Of a stretch of DNA of 25,708 nucleotides, positions 7,870-15,748 are shown piece after piece. The notes below the pieces were generated by a model that was not told the origin of the DNA, did not search any database, and saw only the letters and a list, made by a program, of their open reading frames with translations. Made by a program: the position numbers and the translations under genes. Position 1 is the first letter of the stretch. The number at the start of each line of letters is the position of its first letter. This DNA is from MED-G20 sp038108155. GTDB taxonomy: Bacteria; Bacteroidota; Bacteroidia; Flavobacteriales_D; Parvicellaceae. The stretch covers positions 1-25,708 of the forward strand of contig JAYNHP010000027.1 in the NCBI GenBank assembly GCA_038108155.1, read 5' to 3'.

Positions 7870-9587
7870 GTAACTTAGACTGGTTTGTACTAATTTTCAC
7901 CTTAGCTTCTATAGTAACTTATGGCATATGGAAAACTCGTGGTGCAAAAGATTTAAAAAGTTATTTGAAAGGAAATAATGATGCTAAGTGGTGGGGAATA
8001 GGAATTTCTATAATGGCCACCCAAGCCAGTGCAATTACTTTTTTATCTACCCCTGGCCAAGCTTACACTGACGGGATGAGGTTTATTCAGTTCTACTTTG
8101 GACTACCCATAGCAATGATTATTCTCTCAGTTACTTTCTTACCAATATTCTACAGATTGAAGGTATTCACTGCCTATGAATATTTAGAGACCAGATTTGA
8201 CTTGAAGACTAGAACCTTAGCAGCTTTTTTATTTTTAATTCAAAGGGGACTGGCTGCAGGAATTACTATTTATGCTCCTTCCATAATTCTATCTACTTTA
8301 TTAAATTGGAATCTAACATTTACCAATATTTTTATTGGTTTGTTAGTAATTCTATATACAGTTTCAGGTGGGACTAAAGCGGTTACACAAACGCAGAAAC
8401 AACAGATGGCAGTAATGATGGGGGGGATGATACTCGCTGGAATTTTAGTAATAAATATGTTACCAAATAATATTAGCTTTTTGGATGCGGTAAATGTGGC
8501 TGGTAAAATGGGAAAACTTAATCTAGTTAATTTTGATTTTGATTTGGAAGACAGGTATAATTTTTGGACTGGGACAACAGCAGCTTTATTTCTATTTCTT
8601 TCCTATTTCGGAACAGATCAGTCGCAAGTACAAAGATACTTAACAGGAAAATCATTAGTCCAAAGCAGATTGGGACTAATTATGAATGGACTTCTTAAGA
8701 TTCCCATGCAACTCATCATATTATTTATTGGAGTTATGGTTTTTGTTTTTTATCAATTTAATACTCCTCCAATATTTTTTAATAAGGTAGAACTTAACAA
8801 TATAAAAAGCTCTAATTACTCTAACCAAGTAAATAGTTTAGAGAACAAATTTAAAGCTTTACATGATAAAAAGACAATGGATATTTATAGCCTTTTAGAT
8901 GCTCAAAAGAATGAAGACAAGGTAAGAGTCCAAGAGTTAAAAAGAAGTGTATTAGCCACAGAAAAAAAAATGTATGAAATTAATAGTAATGTGAAAACTA
9001 TAGTACTAAAAAATAATCCTTCTGCAGAAACAAATGATAAGGATTATATTTTTATGTCTTACGTAATTGACTATCTACCAACAGGTGTCATTGGACTTTT
9101 ATTTGCTGTAATGTTTTGCGCAGCTATGTCTTCCACTGCCTCAGAACTTAATGCTCTTGCATCCACCACCACCATAGACATTTATAAAAGGTCTATTAAG
9201 AAAAAAGAAAATGATCACCATTATTTAATGTCTTCTAAATATTTCACACTTCTCTGGGGGGTATTGGCAATTCTATTTGCTACTACTGCTTCCCTGTTTG
9301 AAAACCTTATTCAAGCGGTTAATCTTCTTGGTTCGCTTTTCTACGGAACAATATTAGGAATTTTTATAGTGGCTTTTTATTTTAAAAATGTAAAGTCTAA
9401 TGCTGTTTTTTATTGTTCAATTGCTGCAGAAATAATAGTGGTTTCTATTCATTTCTTAAACCATTACCAACTTGCACCATATTGGCTTCAAATGGGTTAT
9501 TTGTGGTATAATGTAGTTGGGTGTTTGTTAGTAATATTATTTGCAACTTTGGGGCAGAAAATAATCAATCTACAAAAAGTTATTTAG
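7866..9587 (+). CDS. Sodium:solute symporter (SSS family)
   Basis: Inner-membrane secondary transporter of the LeuT fold, driven by a sodium gradient. Visible are some 13 hydrophobic segments, the early GIGISIMATQASAITFLSTPG helix, the SSS signature GTDQSQVQRYLTGKS (249-263), and AAMSSTASELNALAS (419-433), where the Na2-site Ser/Thr residues lie. Residues about 300-395 form a hydrophilic, helical, Lys/Glu-rich insertion between two membrane spans, probably outside the membrane. The length of 573 aa is typical. Its start lies inside the preceding small membrane-protein gene (ATGA overlap), and a PIG-L deacetylase precedes that, so the solute could be a deacetylated amino sugar or similar product. 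Its 3' end overlaps the convergent DUF2911 gene by 8 bases. Confidence 0.92.
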   Translation: MSNLDWFVLIFTLASIVTYGIWKTRGAKDLKSYLKGNNDAKWWGIGISIMATQASAITFLSTPGQAYTDGMRFIQFYFGLPIAMIILSVTFLPIFYRLKVFTAYEYLETRFDLKTRTLAAFLFLIQRGLAAGITIYAPSIILSTLLNWNLTFTNIFIGLLVILYTVSGGTKAVTQTQKQQMAVMMGGMILAGILVINMLPNNISFLDAVNVAGKMGKLNLVNFDFDLEDRYNFWTGTTAALFLFLSYFGTDQSQVQRYLTGKSLVQSRLGLIMNGLLKIPMQLIILFIGVMVFVFYQFNTPPIFFNKVELNNIKSSNYSNQVNSLENKFKALHDKKTMDIYSLLDAQKNEDKVRVQELKRSVLATEKKMYEINSNVKTIVLKNNPSAETNDKDYIFMSYVIDYLPTGVIGLLFAVMFCAAMSSTASELNALASTTTIDIYKRSIKKKENDHHYLMSSKYFTLLWGVLAILFATTASLFENLIQAVNLLGSLFYGTILGIFIVAFYFKNVKSNAVFYCSIAAEIIVVSIHFLNHYQLAPYWLQMGYLWYNVVGCLLVILFATLGQKIINLQKVI

Positions 9588-10422
9588 ACTTAATACTTTC
9601 TATTAAATCCTCACTTCTTTTAATGTATCCATAATCGTCTTTCTTTTCTCTGGCTAATTCAATCACTTCTTCTGCTACTGAAATAGATTCTTTTTTATTC
9701 CCCATTTTTTTAAGAATTCTAGCCTTGTGAAACTGCATCCAAAATGCATCAGGTCTTTTTTTAATTGCAGTATTTATCCACTCTAAGGCCATTTCATATT
9801 CAGATGTATTATCTGCAAAAAATTTAGCTCCATCATAGTAATCGTTAGCCGAAGGACCTTTTGTCAATAGCTCTAAGTACTGCTTCTCTATTTTTTTTGC
9901 TTCTAAAGATTCTATCTTAATATCAATTTTGGTATTTGCCCATTTTAAAGACATTATTGCGCTAAAAGATTGGAATGTCCCGAAATCAATAGTAAATGAC
10001 TCTATGAAATCTTTAGTCTCAAAAGCTTTAACTTTAATTGCACAAACTTGATTTTTTTCATCATACTCTCCAACTCCCCATAGCTCTGTATTTTTATTTA
10101 ATACAACTTTCCATTCTTTCTCTCCAGGAATAGTGAATAAAGAATAACTTCCCTTTTTAACATTAGCACCACCAAAAACACAATTTTCATTAAAGGTTAT
10201 TTTGGTTGCTTTGTTGGCTCCAGTTCTCCACATTTTTCCATAGCTTACCAGCCCACCAAATATTTCTCTTCCTTTAGCTCCAGGTCTTGAGTACTCAACT
10301 GAAATATCAGATACTCCAACTTTTTGAGTAATTGTAGCAGTTGGACTTGGCTGAGGAGTTTTAATTTGCGCAGAAATAAAACTGTAACAAAAGATTGCAG
10401 AAAGGAGAAGAATTTTTTTCAT
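9580..10422 (-). CDS. Exported DUF2911 protein with TPR-like C-terminus
   Basis: Signal peptide MKKILLLSAIFCYSFISAQ is followed by the DUF2911 domain (residues about 22-170): SPTATITQKVGVSDISVEYSRP, GREIFGGLV, YGKMWRTGANKATKITF and KKGSYSLFTIPGEKEW are hallmarks. Residues about 190-280 form helical repeats (ALEWINTAIKKRPDAFWMQFHKARI) of the tetratricopeptide kind. The family is common in Bacteroidota, periplasmic or surface-exposed, and has no known activity. It is monocistronic, converging with the symporter gene and diverging from yraN. Confidence 0.9.
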   Translation of the reverse strand: MKKILLLSAIFCYSFISAQIKTPQPSPTATITQKVGVSDISVEYSRPGAKGREIFGGLVSYGKMWRTGANKATKITFNENCVFGGANVKKGSYSLFTIPGEKEWKVVLNKNTELWGVGEYDEKNQVCAIKVKAFETKDFIESFTIDFGTFQSFSAIMSLKWANTKIDIKIESLEAKKIEKQYLELLTKGPSANDYYDGAKFFADNTSEYEMALEWINTAIKKRPDAFWMQFHKARILKKMGNKKESISVAEEVIELAREKKDDYGYIKRSEDLIESIKSK

Positions 10423-10442
10423 TTTTATTTTTAATTAGATTT

Positions 10443-10450
10443 CAAATTTA
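10443..10450 (-). promoter_or_regulatory. Putative -7 box (TAAATTTG) for the DUF2911 gene
   Basis: The minus strand reads TAAATTTG, an exact TAnnTTTG match ending 20 bases before the ATG. No good -33 TTG is visible, and the 72-base intergenic stretch is almost pure A and T, so support is moderate. Confidence 0.35.
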
Positions 10451-10494
10451 AAATAATTAACTTAATAATTAAAACATTAAATTAAGTTAATAAA

Positions 10495-10860
10495 TTGTCT
10501 GGTAGTAGTCAAAAAAAAGGAAAATTTGGAGAAAAAAAAGCACTCTCTTATTTAGAAGAAAAAAAATACAAAATTATCGAAACCAATTGGAGGTATCAAA
10601 AGTGCGAAATTGATATAATAGCATCCAAGAATAATGAATTGGTATTTGTTGAAGTTAAGACAAGAACCAACTCTATTATATCCCAAGAAAATCTAATTTC
10701 AATTGCCCAACAAAAGAGAATAATTTATGCTGCTGATTATTATATTAAAAAAAATAAAATTGATTTAAACATAAGATTCGACTTAATATATATTGAAAAA
10801 GATTTAAAATCTTTTAAATTCACCCACTTTAAAGAAATATTCATACCAACTATTGATTAG
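10495..10860 (+). CDS. YraN/UPF0102 family nuclease-fold protein
   Basis: A small protein of the restriction-endonuclease-like fold. It shows the family line GKFGEKKALSYLEEKKYKI, then NWRYQKCEIDIIA and LVFVEVKTR, giving the Glu-x-Asp ... Glu-Val-Lys core of the PD-(D/E)xK fold. The biochemical role is unsettled; a link to recombination or Holliday-junction processing has been proposed for the family. The length of 121 aa is normal. The protein has no internal Met and an in-frame TAA lies just 12 bases upstream of the TTG, so TTG at 10495 is the only sensible start. It overlaps the next gene by 8 bases. Confidence 0.9.
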   Translation: MSGSSQKKGKFGEKKALSYLEEKKYKIIETNWRYQKCEIDIIASKNNELVFVEVKTRTNSIISQENLISIAQQKRIIYAADYYIKKNKIDLNIRFDLIYIEKDLKSFKFTHFKEIFIPTID

Positions 10861-11569
10861 ACTGAATAAATATATTTCAAACTCTGGTGTTTGCTCAAGA
10901 AGAGAAGCTGATGTTTTAATTGCTGAAGGCAAAATTAAAATCAATAATAAAGTAGTTACAACTTTGGGAACAAAAGTTTCTGAACAGGATGAGGTAGTTT
11001 TTAATGGGAAAATTCTAAAGGCTGAAAAACATCAATACATTTTAATCAATAAACCTAAAAATTGTATTACCACTGTCAAAGATACCCATGAAAGAAAAAC
11101 AGTAATGGACATTATCCAAGGGGCATGTGACCAGAGGATTTATCCTGTAGGAAGATTGGATAGAGATACTACAGGATTATTATTACTTACAAATGATGGT
11201 GAGCTCACTAAGCGATTGACCCACCCCAGTTTTGGAATTAAAAAGAAATATGTTATACAATTAGAAAACAGTATTCACCCGGACTCTTTAAAAGAGATGG
11301 TTAGAGGAATTAATCTCGAAGATGGAGAAGTAAAGTACGATGACGTGAAATATGGTCGTCAACAAACAGATAGAACACAGTTAATAGTCACATTACATTC
11401 CGGAAAAAATAGAGTGATTAGGCGAACTATGGAGTATTTTGAAAAAACTCTTCTTCATTTAGATAGGATAGAATTTGCTGGAATTAAAAAAAATGACCTG
11501 AAAAGAGGTCAATGGAGGTTTTTAACCCCCAAGGAAATAGGGTTTTTAAAAATGATTAAGTCGCGCTAA
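10853..11569 (+). CDS. RsuA/RluB/RluF-family rRNA pseudouridine synthase
   Basis: Isomerises specific uridines in ribosomal RNA. It has an N-terminal S4 RNA-binding domain (RLNKYISNSGVCSRREADVLI, residues 3-23) and a catalytic domain with the motif GRLDRDTTGLLLLTNDG, whose Asp103 is the expected nucleophile; KKYVIQL and GKNRVIRRTM follow in family order. The S4 plus RsuA-type arrangement suggests RluB or RluF, but the target base cannot be read from sequence. It begins at TTG inside the end of yraN (8-base overlap); no ATG is available before the S4 domain. The 3' end overlaps rnc on the other strand by 14 bases. Confidence 0.92.
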   Translation: MIRLNKYISNSGVCSRREADVLIAEGKIKINNKVVTTLGTKVSEQDEVVFNGKILKAEKHQYILINKPKNCITTVKDTHERKTVMDIIQGACDQRIYPVGRLDRDTTGLLLLTNDGELTKRLTHPSFGIKKKYVIQLENSIHPDSLKEMVRGINLEDGEVKYDDVKYGRQQTDRTQLIVTLHSGKNRVIRRTMEYFEKTLLHLDRIEFAGIKKNDLKRGQWRFLTPKEIGFLKMIKSR

Positions 11570-12263
11570 GAACTACTCTACATGCATCTTGTTCTGCCGC
11601 TTTTTTGGAGGATCCGATCCCCTTTCCAATACTTTTCCCATTAGAAAAAACTTCCGAGATAAATTTAACTTCTTGCTGGTCATGGCTTGTTTTAAGTGTC
11701 TTAAAAACAATTGCAGTTCTTTTTTTTTGAAAAAGCATTAATAATTCACTTTTATAATCTCTATTCTCTAAAATTATTTGATCAATATTTATTTGATCTT
11801 TTAAAATAAATTCTTCGATACTTTTTTGCGCTTTTTCCAACCCTATATCAATTAAAATCGCTCCATAGAGAGCCTCAAAGGTATTGCCAATCAATGACTT
11901 ATAATTATTACTACTTTTTTGATATAAAATAAAATTTTGTAGCCCAATATCTTCTCCAATTTTATTTAGACTTTCTCTGCTAACAATCTTAGCTCTTAAC
12001 TGAGTTAAATAACCCTCATTTTCGTCTGGATAAACTTTAAATAAGTAATTAGCTACAGCCAATGATATAAACGCATCCCCTAAAAATTCTAGTCTTTCAT
12101 TGTCGTATTGACTATTTTCAATATTTTTATAAGAACTGTGGGTAATTGCCTCTATATAAAGTCGTTGATTAATAGGACGAACTCCAAATTTATTTTTTAA
12201 AAAAAATATAAAATCTTTATTAAGTAGTGGTAAAGTCTTTTTTTTAAAAAAAAAACTAATCAT
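11556..12263 (-). CDS. rnc: Ribonuclease III
   Basis: Double-strand-specific endoribonuclease that processes rRNA precursors and structured RNAs. The signature NERLEFLGD (55-63) gives the metal-site residues Glu56, Glu59 and Asp63, and Glu130 lies in GNTFEALYGAI. The double-stranded RNA-binding domain occupies about 165-235 (DYKSELLMLFQKKR...GIGSSKKAAEQDACRVVL). At the position of E. coli Asp114 this protein has Asn127. The length of 235 aa is usual. The start codon overlaps the fabF stop by 8 bases, so it is the last gene of an acpP-fabF-rnc operon, an order I recall as common in flavobacteria. Confidence 0.95.
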   Translation of the reverse strand: MISFFFKKKTLPLLNKDFIFFLKNKFGVRPINQRLYIEAITHSSYKNIENSQYDNERLEFLGDAFISLAVANYLFKVYPDENEGYLTQLRAKIVSRESLNKIGEDIGLQNFILYQKSSNNYKSLIGNTFEALYGAILIDIGLEKAQKSIEEFILKDQINIDQIILENRDYKSELLMLFQKKRTAIVFKTLKTSHDQQEVKFISEVFSNGKSIGKGIGSSKKAAEQDACRVVLSAT

Positions 12264-13509
12264 TGAATTCTTTCACAATAATTGAGGTGTTGTGTCCCCC
12301 AAAACCAAACGTGTTGCTTAATGCTGCTTTCACCTCTCTTTTTTGGGCTTTATTTAAGGTTAGGTTTAGTTTATAGTCAATGTTTTCGTCTTTGTGCTTG
12401 AAGTTAATAGTTGGAGGAATTACATTGTCTTCAATAGATTTAACACAGGCAATAGCTTCTATAGCACCAGCAGCACCTAACAAGTGACCTGTCATAGATT
12501 TTGTGCTACTTATATTTAGTTTATAAGCATGTTCACCAAATACTTCTTTAATAGCTAAAGTTTCTGAAATATCCCCTAAAGGAGTAGAAGTACCATGGAC
12601 ATTTACATAATCTATGTCTTCTGGATTCATCCCTGCATCTTCCAAGGACATTTTCATTACATTAATTGCTCCTTTTCCTTCAGGATGAGGAGCAGTAATA
12701 TGGTGTGCATCGGCAGTTAATCCACCACCAGCAACTTCTGCATAAATCTTGGCACCTCTTTCTTTGGCATGTTCTAATTCTTCTAGAATCAAACATCCTG
12801 AACCTTCTCCAAGTACAAATCCATCTCTAGTTGCGTCAAAAGGTCTTGAAGCAGTTGCTGGATCATCATTTCGAGTTGAAAGAGCTTTTAATGCGTTAAA
12901 ACCACCTATTCCAGATATATTAACACCTGCTTCAGATCCTCCAGTAACTATAAAATCTGATTTACCTAATTGAATTAGCATCAGCGCATCAATGATAGCA
13001 TTCGTAGAGGAAGCACATGCAGAAACAGTTACATAATTAGGACCACGTAGTCCATATTTAATTGATATATGACCTGCTGCAATGTCTACTATCATTTTAG
13101 GGACAAAAAATGGATTAAACCTTGGGGTTCCATCTCCATCTTTAAAATTAAAACATTCTTCCTGAAAAGTATACATCCCCCCGATTCCTGAACCCCATAC
13201 TACTCCAGCTCTATCCAGATTCACTTTTTCCAAATCTAATTTAGAATCTAAAATTGCTTCTTGGGTAGTAGCTAGTGCATAAGCTGAAAAAGGATCCATT
13301 TTACGAGCTTCTTTTCTATCCATTATATCTAACGGATCAAAGTTTTTAACTTCACAGGCAAACTTAGTTTTGAATAGGCTGGCGTCAAATTTGGTAATTG
13401 GCTCAGCGCCACTTTTACCAGACAAAAGGTTTTTCCAATATTCATCAACAGAGTTACCAATTGGGGTCAAAGCCCCCATACCAGTTATAACAACTCGTTT
13501 TTTATTCAT
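12256..13509 (-). CDS. fabF: Beta-ketoacyl-ACP synthase II
   Basis: Elongates fatty acids by condensing malonyl-ACP with acyl-ACP. The Cys-His-His triad is Cys165 (VSACASSTNA), His305 (VNVHGTSTPLGD) and His342 (SMTGHLLGAAG), and the end shows the FGFGGHN loop. At 417 aa it is full length. It lies 32 bases after acpP and overlaps rnc, so the three are very likely cotranscribed from the acpP promoter. Confidence 0.97.
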   Translation of the reverse strand: MNKKRVVITGMGALTPIGNSVDEYWKNLLSGKSGAEPITKFDASLFKTKFACEVKNFDPLDIMDRKEARKMDPFSAYALATTQEAILDSKLDLEKVNLDRAGVVWGSGIGGMYTFQEECFNFKDGDGTPRFNPFFVPKMIVDIAAGHISIKYGLRGPNYVTVSACASSTNAIIDALMLIQLGKSDFIVTGGSEAGVNISGIGGFNALKALSTRNDDPATASRPFDATRDGFVLGEGSGCLILEELEHAKERGAKIYAEVAGGGLTADAHHITAPHPEGKGAINVMKMSLEDAGMNPEDIDYVNVHGTSTPLGDISETLAIKEVFGEHAYKLNISSTKSMTGHLLGAAGAIEAIACVKSIEDNVIPPTINFKHKDENIDYKLNLTLNKAQKREVKAALSNTFGFGGHNTSIIVKEFND

Positions 13510-13541
13510 AAATGCAGGCTTGGTTGGGCTTAAGGAGAGAG

Positions 13542-13775
13542 TTATTTGTTCTCCTCAATATATTTTATTGCTTCACCAACAGTTTGAATATTCTCAGCTT
13601 GCTCATCTGGAATAGCAATATTAAATTCTTTTTCGAATTCCATAATTAATTCTACAGTATCTAAGGAATCTGCGCCTAAATCGTTGGTGAAACTAGCTTC
13701 GTTAGTTACTTCTCCTTCGTCAACTCCTAATTTATCAACTATTATTGATATAACTTTAGATTTTACGTCTGACAT
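13542..13775 (-). CDS. acpP: Acyl carrier protein
   Basis: A 77-residue acidic helical protein that carries acyl chains on a phosphopantetheine arm during fatty-acid synthesis. The attachment serine is Ser37 in the classic DLGADSLDTVELIMEFE. It is the first gene of the acpP-fabF-rnc operon and is divergent from purN, with 133 bases between them. Confidence 0.97.
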   Translation of the reverse strand: MSDVKSKVISIIVDKLGVDEGEVTNEASFTNDLGADSLDTVELIMEFEKEFNIAIPDEQAENIQTVGEAIKYIEENK

Positions 13776-13865
13776 ATTGTGTTTTTTAATTGTTTGCAGT
13801 GCAAATAAATAACTTTTCCTTTATTCAACAAAATACTTTACTTTAAACTTATTCAACAACTAAAG

Positions 13866-13896
13866 TTGATTAAATACCAATCTATGTCTATATTTC
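13866..13896 (+). promoter_or_regulatory. Candidate promoter for the purN operon (TTG - 20 bp - TATATTTC)
   Basis: TTG at 13866-13868 and TATATTTC at 13889-13896 lie 20 bases apart, the spacing of Bacteroidota -33/-7 promoters (TTG and TAnnTTTG); the -7 box differs from consensus only in its last base. The ATG of purN follows 12 bases later. It is a pattern match only. Confidence 0.4.
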
Positions 13897-13908
13897 GAAA
13901 AACAAATC

Positions 13909-14472
13909 ATGAAAATAGCCTTATTTGCCTCAGGAAAAGGAACTAATGTTGAAAATATTATCCGCTATTTTAATGGCAATAAAAGCGTGAATATTTCAGT
14001 TATTTATTCTAATAATAAAAATAGTGGAGCGATTTTACATGCGAAAAAATACCAAATCCCAGGAATTTTATTGAATAAAGAGGATTTATCTGATTCAAAC
14101 GAATTGGTAAATGAATTAAATAGCAGCCAAATTGATTTGGTAGTTTTAGCCGGATTTCTTTTAAAAATACCTAGAAAATTTATTGAAGGATTTAATGGAA
14201 AAATAATTAATGTTCATCCTTCACTTTTGCCTAAATATGGTGGAAAAGGAATGTATGGAGACAATATTCACAAATTAGTTTTAAGTAATAAGGAAAATAA
14301 AACTGGTATTACCTTCCACTATGTAAATGAAAATTATGATGAAGGGAAAATAATAGCACAGTATGAGATTGAATTAGATGTTAATGAAACATTAAATTCA
14401 CTAAAGAAAAAAATAAGTCGTGAAGAATTATTAAATTATCCTAAAATTATAAGTTCATTTTTAAATGAATAA
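13909..14472 (+). CDS. purN: Phosphoribosylglycinamide formyltransferase
   Basis: Transfers a formyl group from 10-formyl-tetrahydrofolate to GAR, the third step of purine synthesis. ASGKGTNVENII (7-18) is the phosphate-binding start, and the catalytic residues Asn101, His103 and Asp144 appear in INVHPSLLPKYGGKGMYG and NENYDEGKII. The length of 187 aa is usual. First gene of a plus-strand operon; its 3' end overlaps the channel gene by 8 bases. Confidence 0.95.
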   Translation: MKIALFASGKGTNVENIIRYFNGNKSVNISVIYSNNKNSGAILHAKKYQIPGILLNKEDLSDSNELVNELNSSQIDLVVLAGFLLKIPRKFIEGFNGKIINVHPSLLPKYGGKGMYGDNIHKLVLSNKENKTGITFHYVNENYDEGKIIAQYEIELDVNETLNSLKKKISREELLNYPKIISSFLNE

Positions 14473-15277
14473 GCTTAAAAGAAAAATACAAGAAATAATT
14501 TTTGAAGCAGATACTCCTATGGGAAAGTTGTTTGATCTTGCTTTACTGGTCATGATTTTACTAAGTGTTATTGTTGTGATGCTGGAAAGTGTAGAGTCTT
14601 ACAGAAAAGAATGGTCTTGGCTTTTTGAGATTTTAGAATGGGTATTTACTATTTTATTTTCTTTAGAATATATACTAAGAATTTTCTCTGTAAAAAATCC
14701 TTTGAAATATATATTTAGCTTTTATGGTATAATAGACTTATTATCACTTATTCCCTCTTACATTGGAATTGCTATCGGAGCTAATAACATTTCCTCTATC
14801 AAAAGCATTAGAACCATCAGGTTGATTAGAATATTTAGAATCCTAAAACTTATAAGATATGTGAAGGAGGCAGCTGCTCTAAAAAAAGCATTTATTGCAA
14901 GTAAGCAAAGAATTATTGTATTTCTTTTTGTAGTTTTTTCTATTGTTGTTTTAATGGGAACCATCATTTATATGTTAGAAGATCCTAAAGACGGGTTTAC
15001 ATCTATTCCTAGAAGTATTTATTGGGCTATCGTAACCTTGACAACTGTTGGATATGGAGATATCGCTCCACAAACACCCTTGGGACAATTTTTTGCTTCA
15101 ATTATTATGATTCTAGGATACTCTATTATAGCAGTCCCCACTGGAATGATATCGGTCGAACTCTCAAAAACATCTTTAAACACTCAATATTGTAGCGCTT
15201 GTTCCTTTGACAATCATGAAGATGATGCCATTTTTTGTAAAAAATGCGGAGAAGAACTTAATCCTGTAGTTGGATGA
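14465..15277 (+). CDS. Voltage-gated-type potassium channel with C-terminal zinc ribbon
   Basis: An inner-membrane ion-channel subunit with six membrane spans. S4 carries a ladder of positive charges every third residue (IRTIRLIRIFRILKLIR, 115-131), and the pore has the potassium selectivity filter TVGYGD (194-199) before the last span, the KvAP-like plan. After S6 the protein ends in CSAC...FCKKCGEEL, with Cys243, Cys246, Cys258 and Cys261 forming a CxxC-11-CxxC zinc ribbon in the cytoplasm. The 270-aa length fits. It sits between purN and rnhA, overlapping both (8 and 4 bases), so its expression is tied to the operon. Confidence 0.92.
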   Translation: MNKLKRKIQEIIFEADTPMGKLFDLALLVMILLSVIVVMLESVESYRKEWSWLFEILEWVFTILFSLEYILRIFSVKNPLKYIFSFYGIIDLLSLIPSYIGIAIGANNISSIKSIRTIRLIRIFRILKLIRYVKEAAALKKAFIASKQRIIVFLFVVFSIVVLMGTIIYMLEDPKDGFTSIPRSIYWAIVTLTTVGYGDIAPQTPLGQFFASIIMILGYSIIAVPTGMISVELSKTSLNTQYCSACSFDNHEDDAIFCKKCGEELNPVVG

Positions 15278-15747
15278 AAATAAATCTATATACCGACGGG
15301 TCTGCTAAAGGCAATCCAGGGAAAGGGGGATATGGTATAGTATTAAAAGCAGGAAATCATTATAAAGAGATTTCGCAAGGATATAGACATACTACAAATA
15401 ATAGAATGGAACTTCTAGCGGTAATCGTTGGATTAGAACATTTAAAAAGTAATAAAAGCGATGTTGTTGTTTTCTCTGACTCAAAATATGTAGTGGATTC
15501 AGTAGAAAAAAAATGGGTTTTCCAATGGCAAAAAAAAGGATTTAAGGGGAAAAAGAATGCAGATTTATGGAAAAGATTTTTATTAATTTACCACAAACAC
15601 AATGTTTCTTTTCAATGGATTAAAGGTCATGCTGGTCATCCAGAAAATGAAAAATGTGACCTTCTAGCTGTAGAAGCATCAGATTTCAAAGAATTATTGA
15701 TAGATCAGGGCTATGAACAATCCATTGATGCAAACACACTTTTTTAA
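15274..15747 (+). CDS. rnhA: Ribonuclease HI
   Basis: Degrades the RNA strand of RNA-DNA hybrids, as in primer and R-loop removal. The four acidic residues are Asp8 (LYTDGSAKGNPG), Glu46 (RMELLAV), Asp69 (FSDSKYV) and Asp129 (CDLLA), and His122 lies in the WIKGHAGHPENE loop. At 157 aa it is the normal length. Its ATG overlaps the channel stop (ATGA), and the oxidoreductase gene starts 1 base after its own stop. Confidence 0.95.
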   Translation: MKINLYTDGSAKGNPGKGGYGIVLKAGNHYKEISQGYRHTTNNRMELLAVIVGLEHLKSNKSDVVVFSDSKYVVDSVEKKWVFQWQKKGFKGKKNADLWKRFLLIYHKHNVSFQWIKGHAGHPENEKCDLLAVEASDFKELLIDQGYEQSIDANTLF

Positions 15748-15748
15748 A

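Noticed and set aside
13776..13908. A promoter for acpP in the divergent spacer (TTG and TATTTTG on the minus strand)
   Set aside because: The -7 element lacks one base of spacing from TAnnTTTG and lies far from the ATG; too weak to list as a feature.
15713..15748. Longer start for the MDR oxidoreductase
   Set aside because: The extra 12 residues overlap rnhA and lie ahead of the family-like MKAIQL start.
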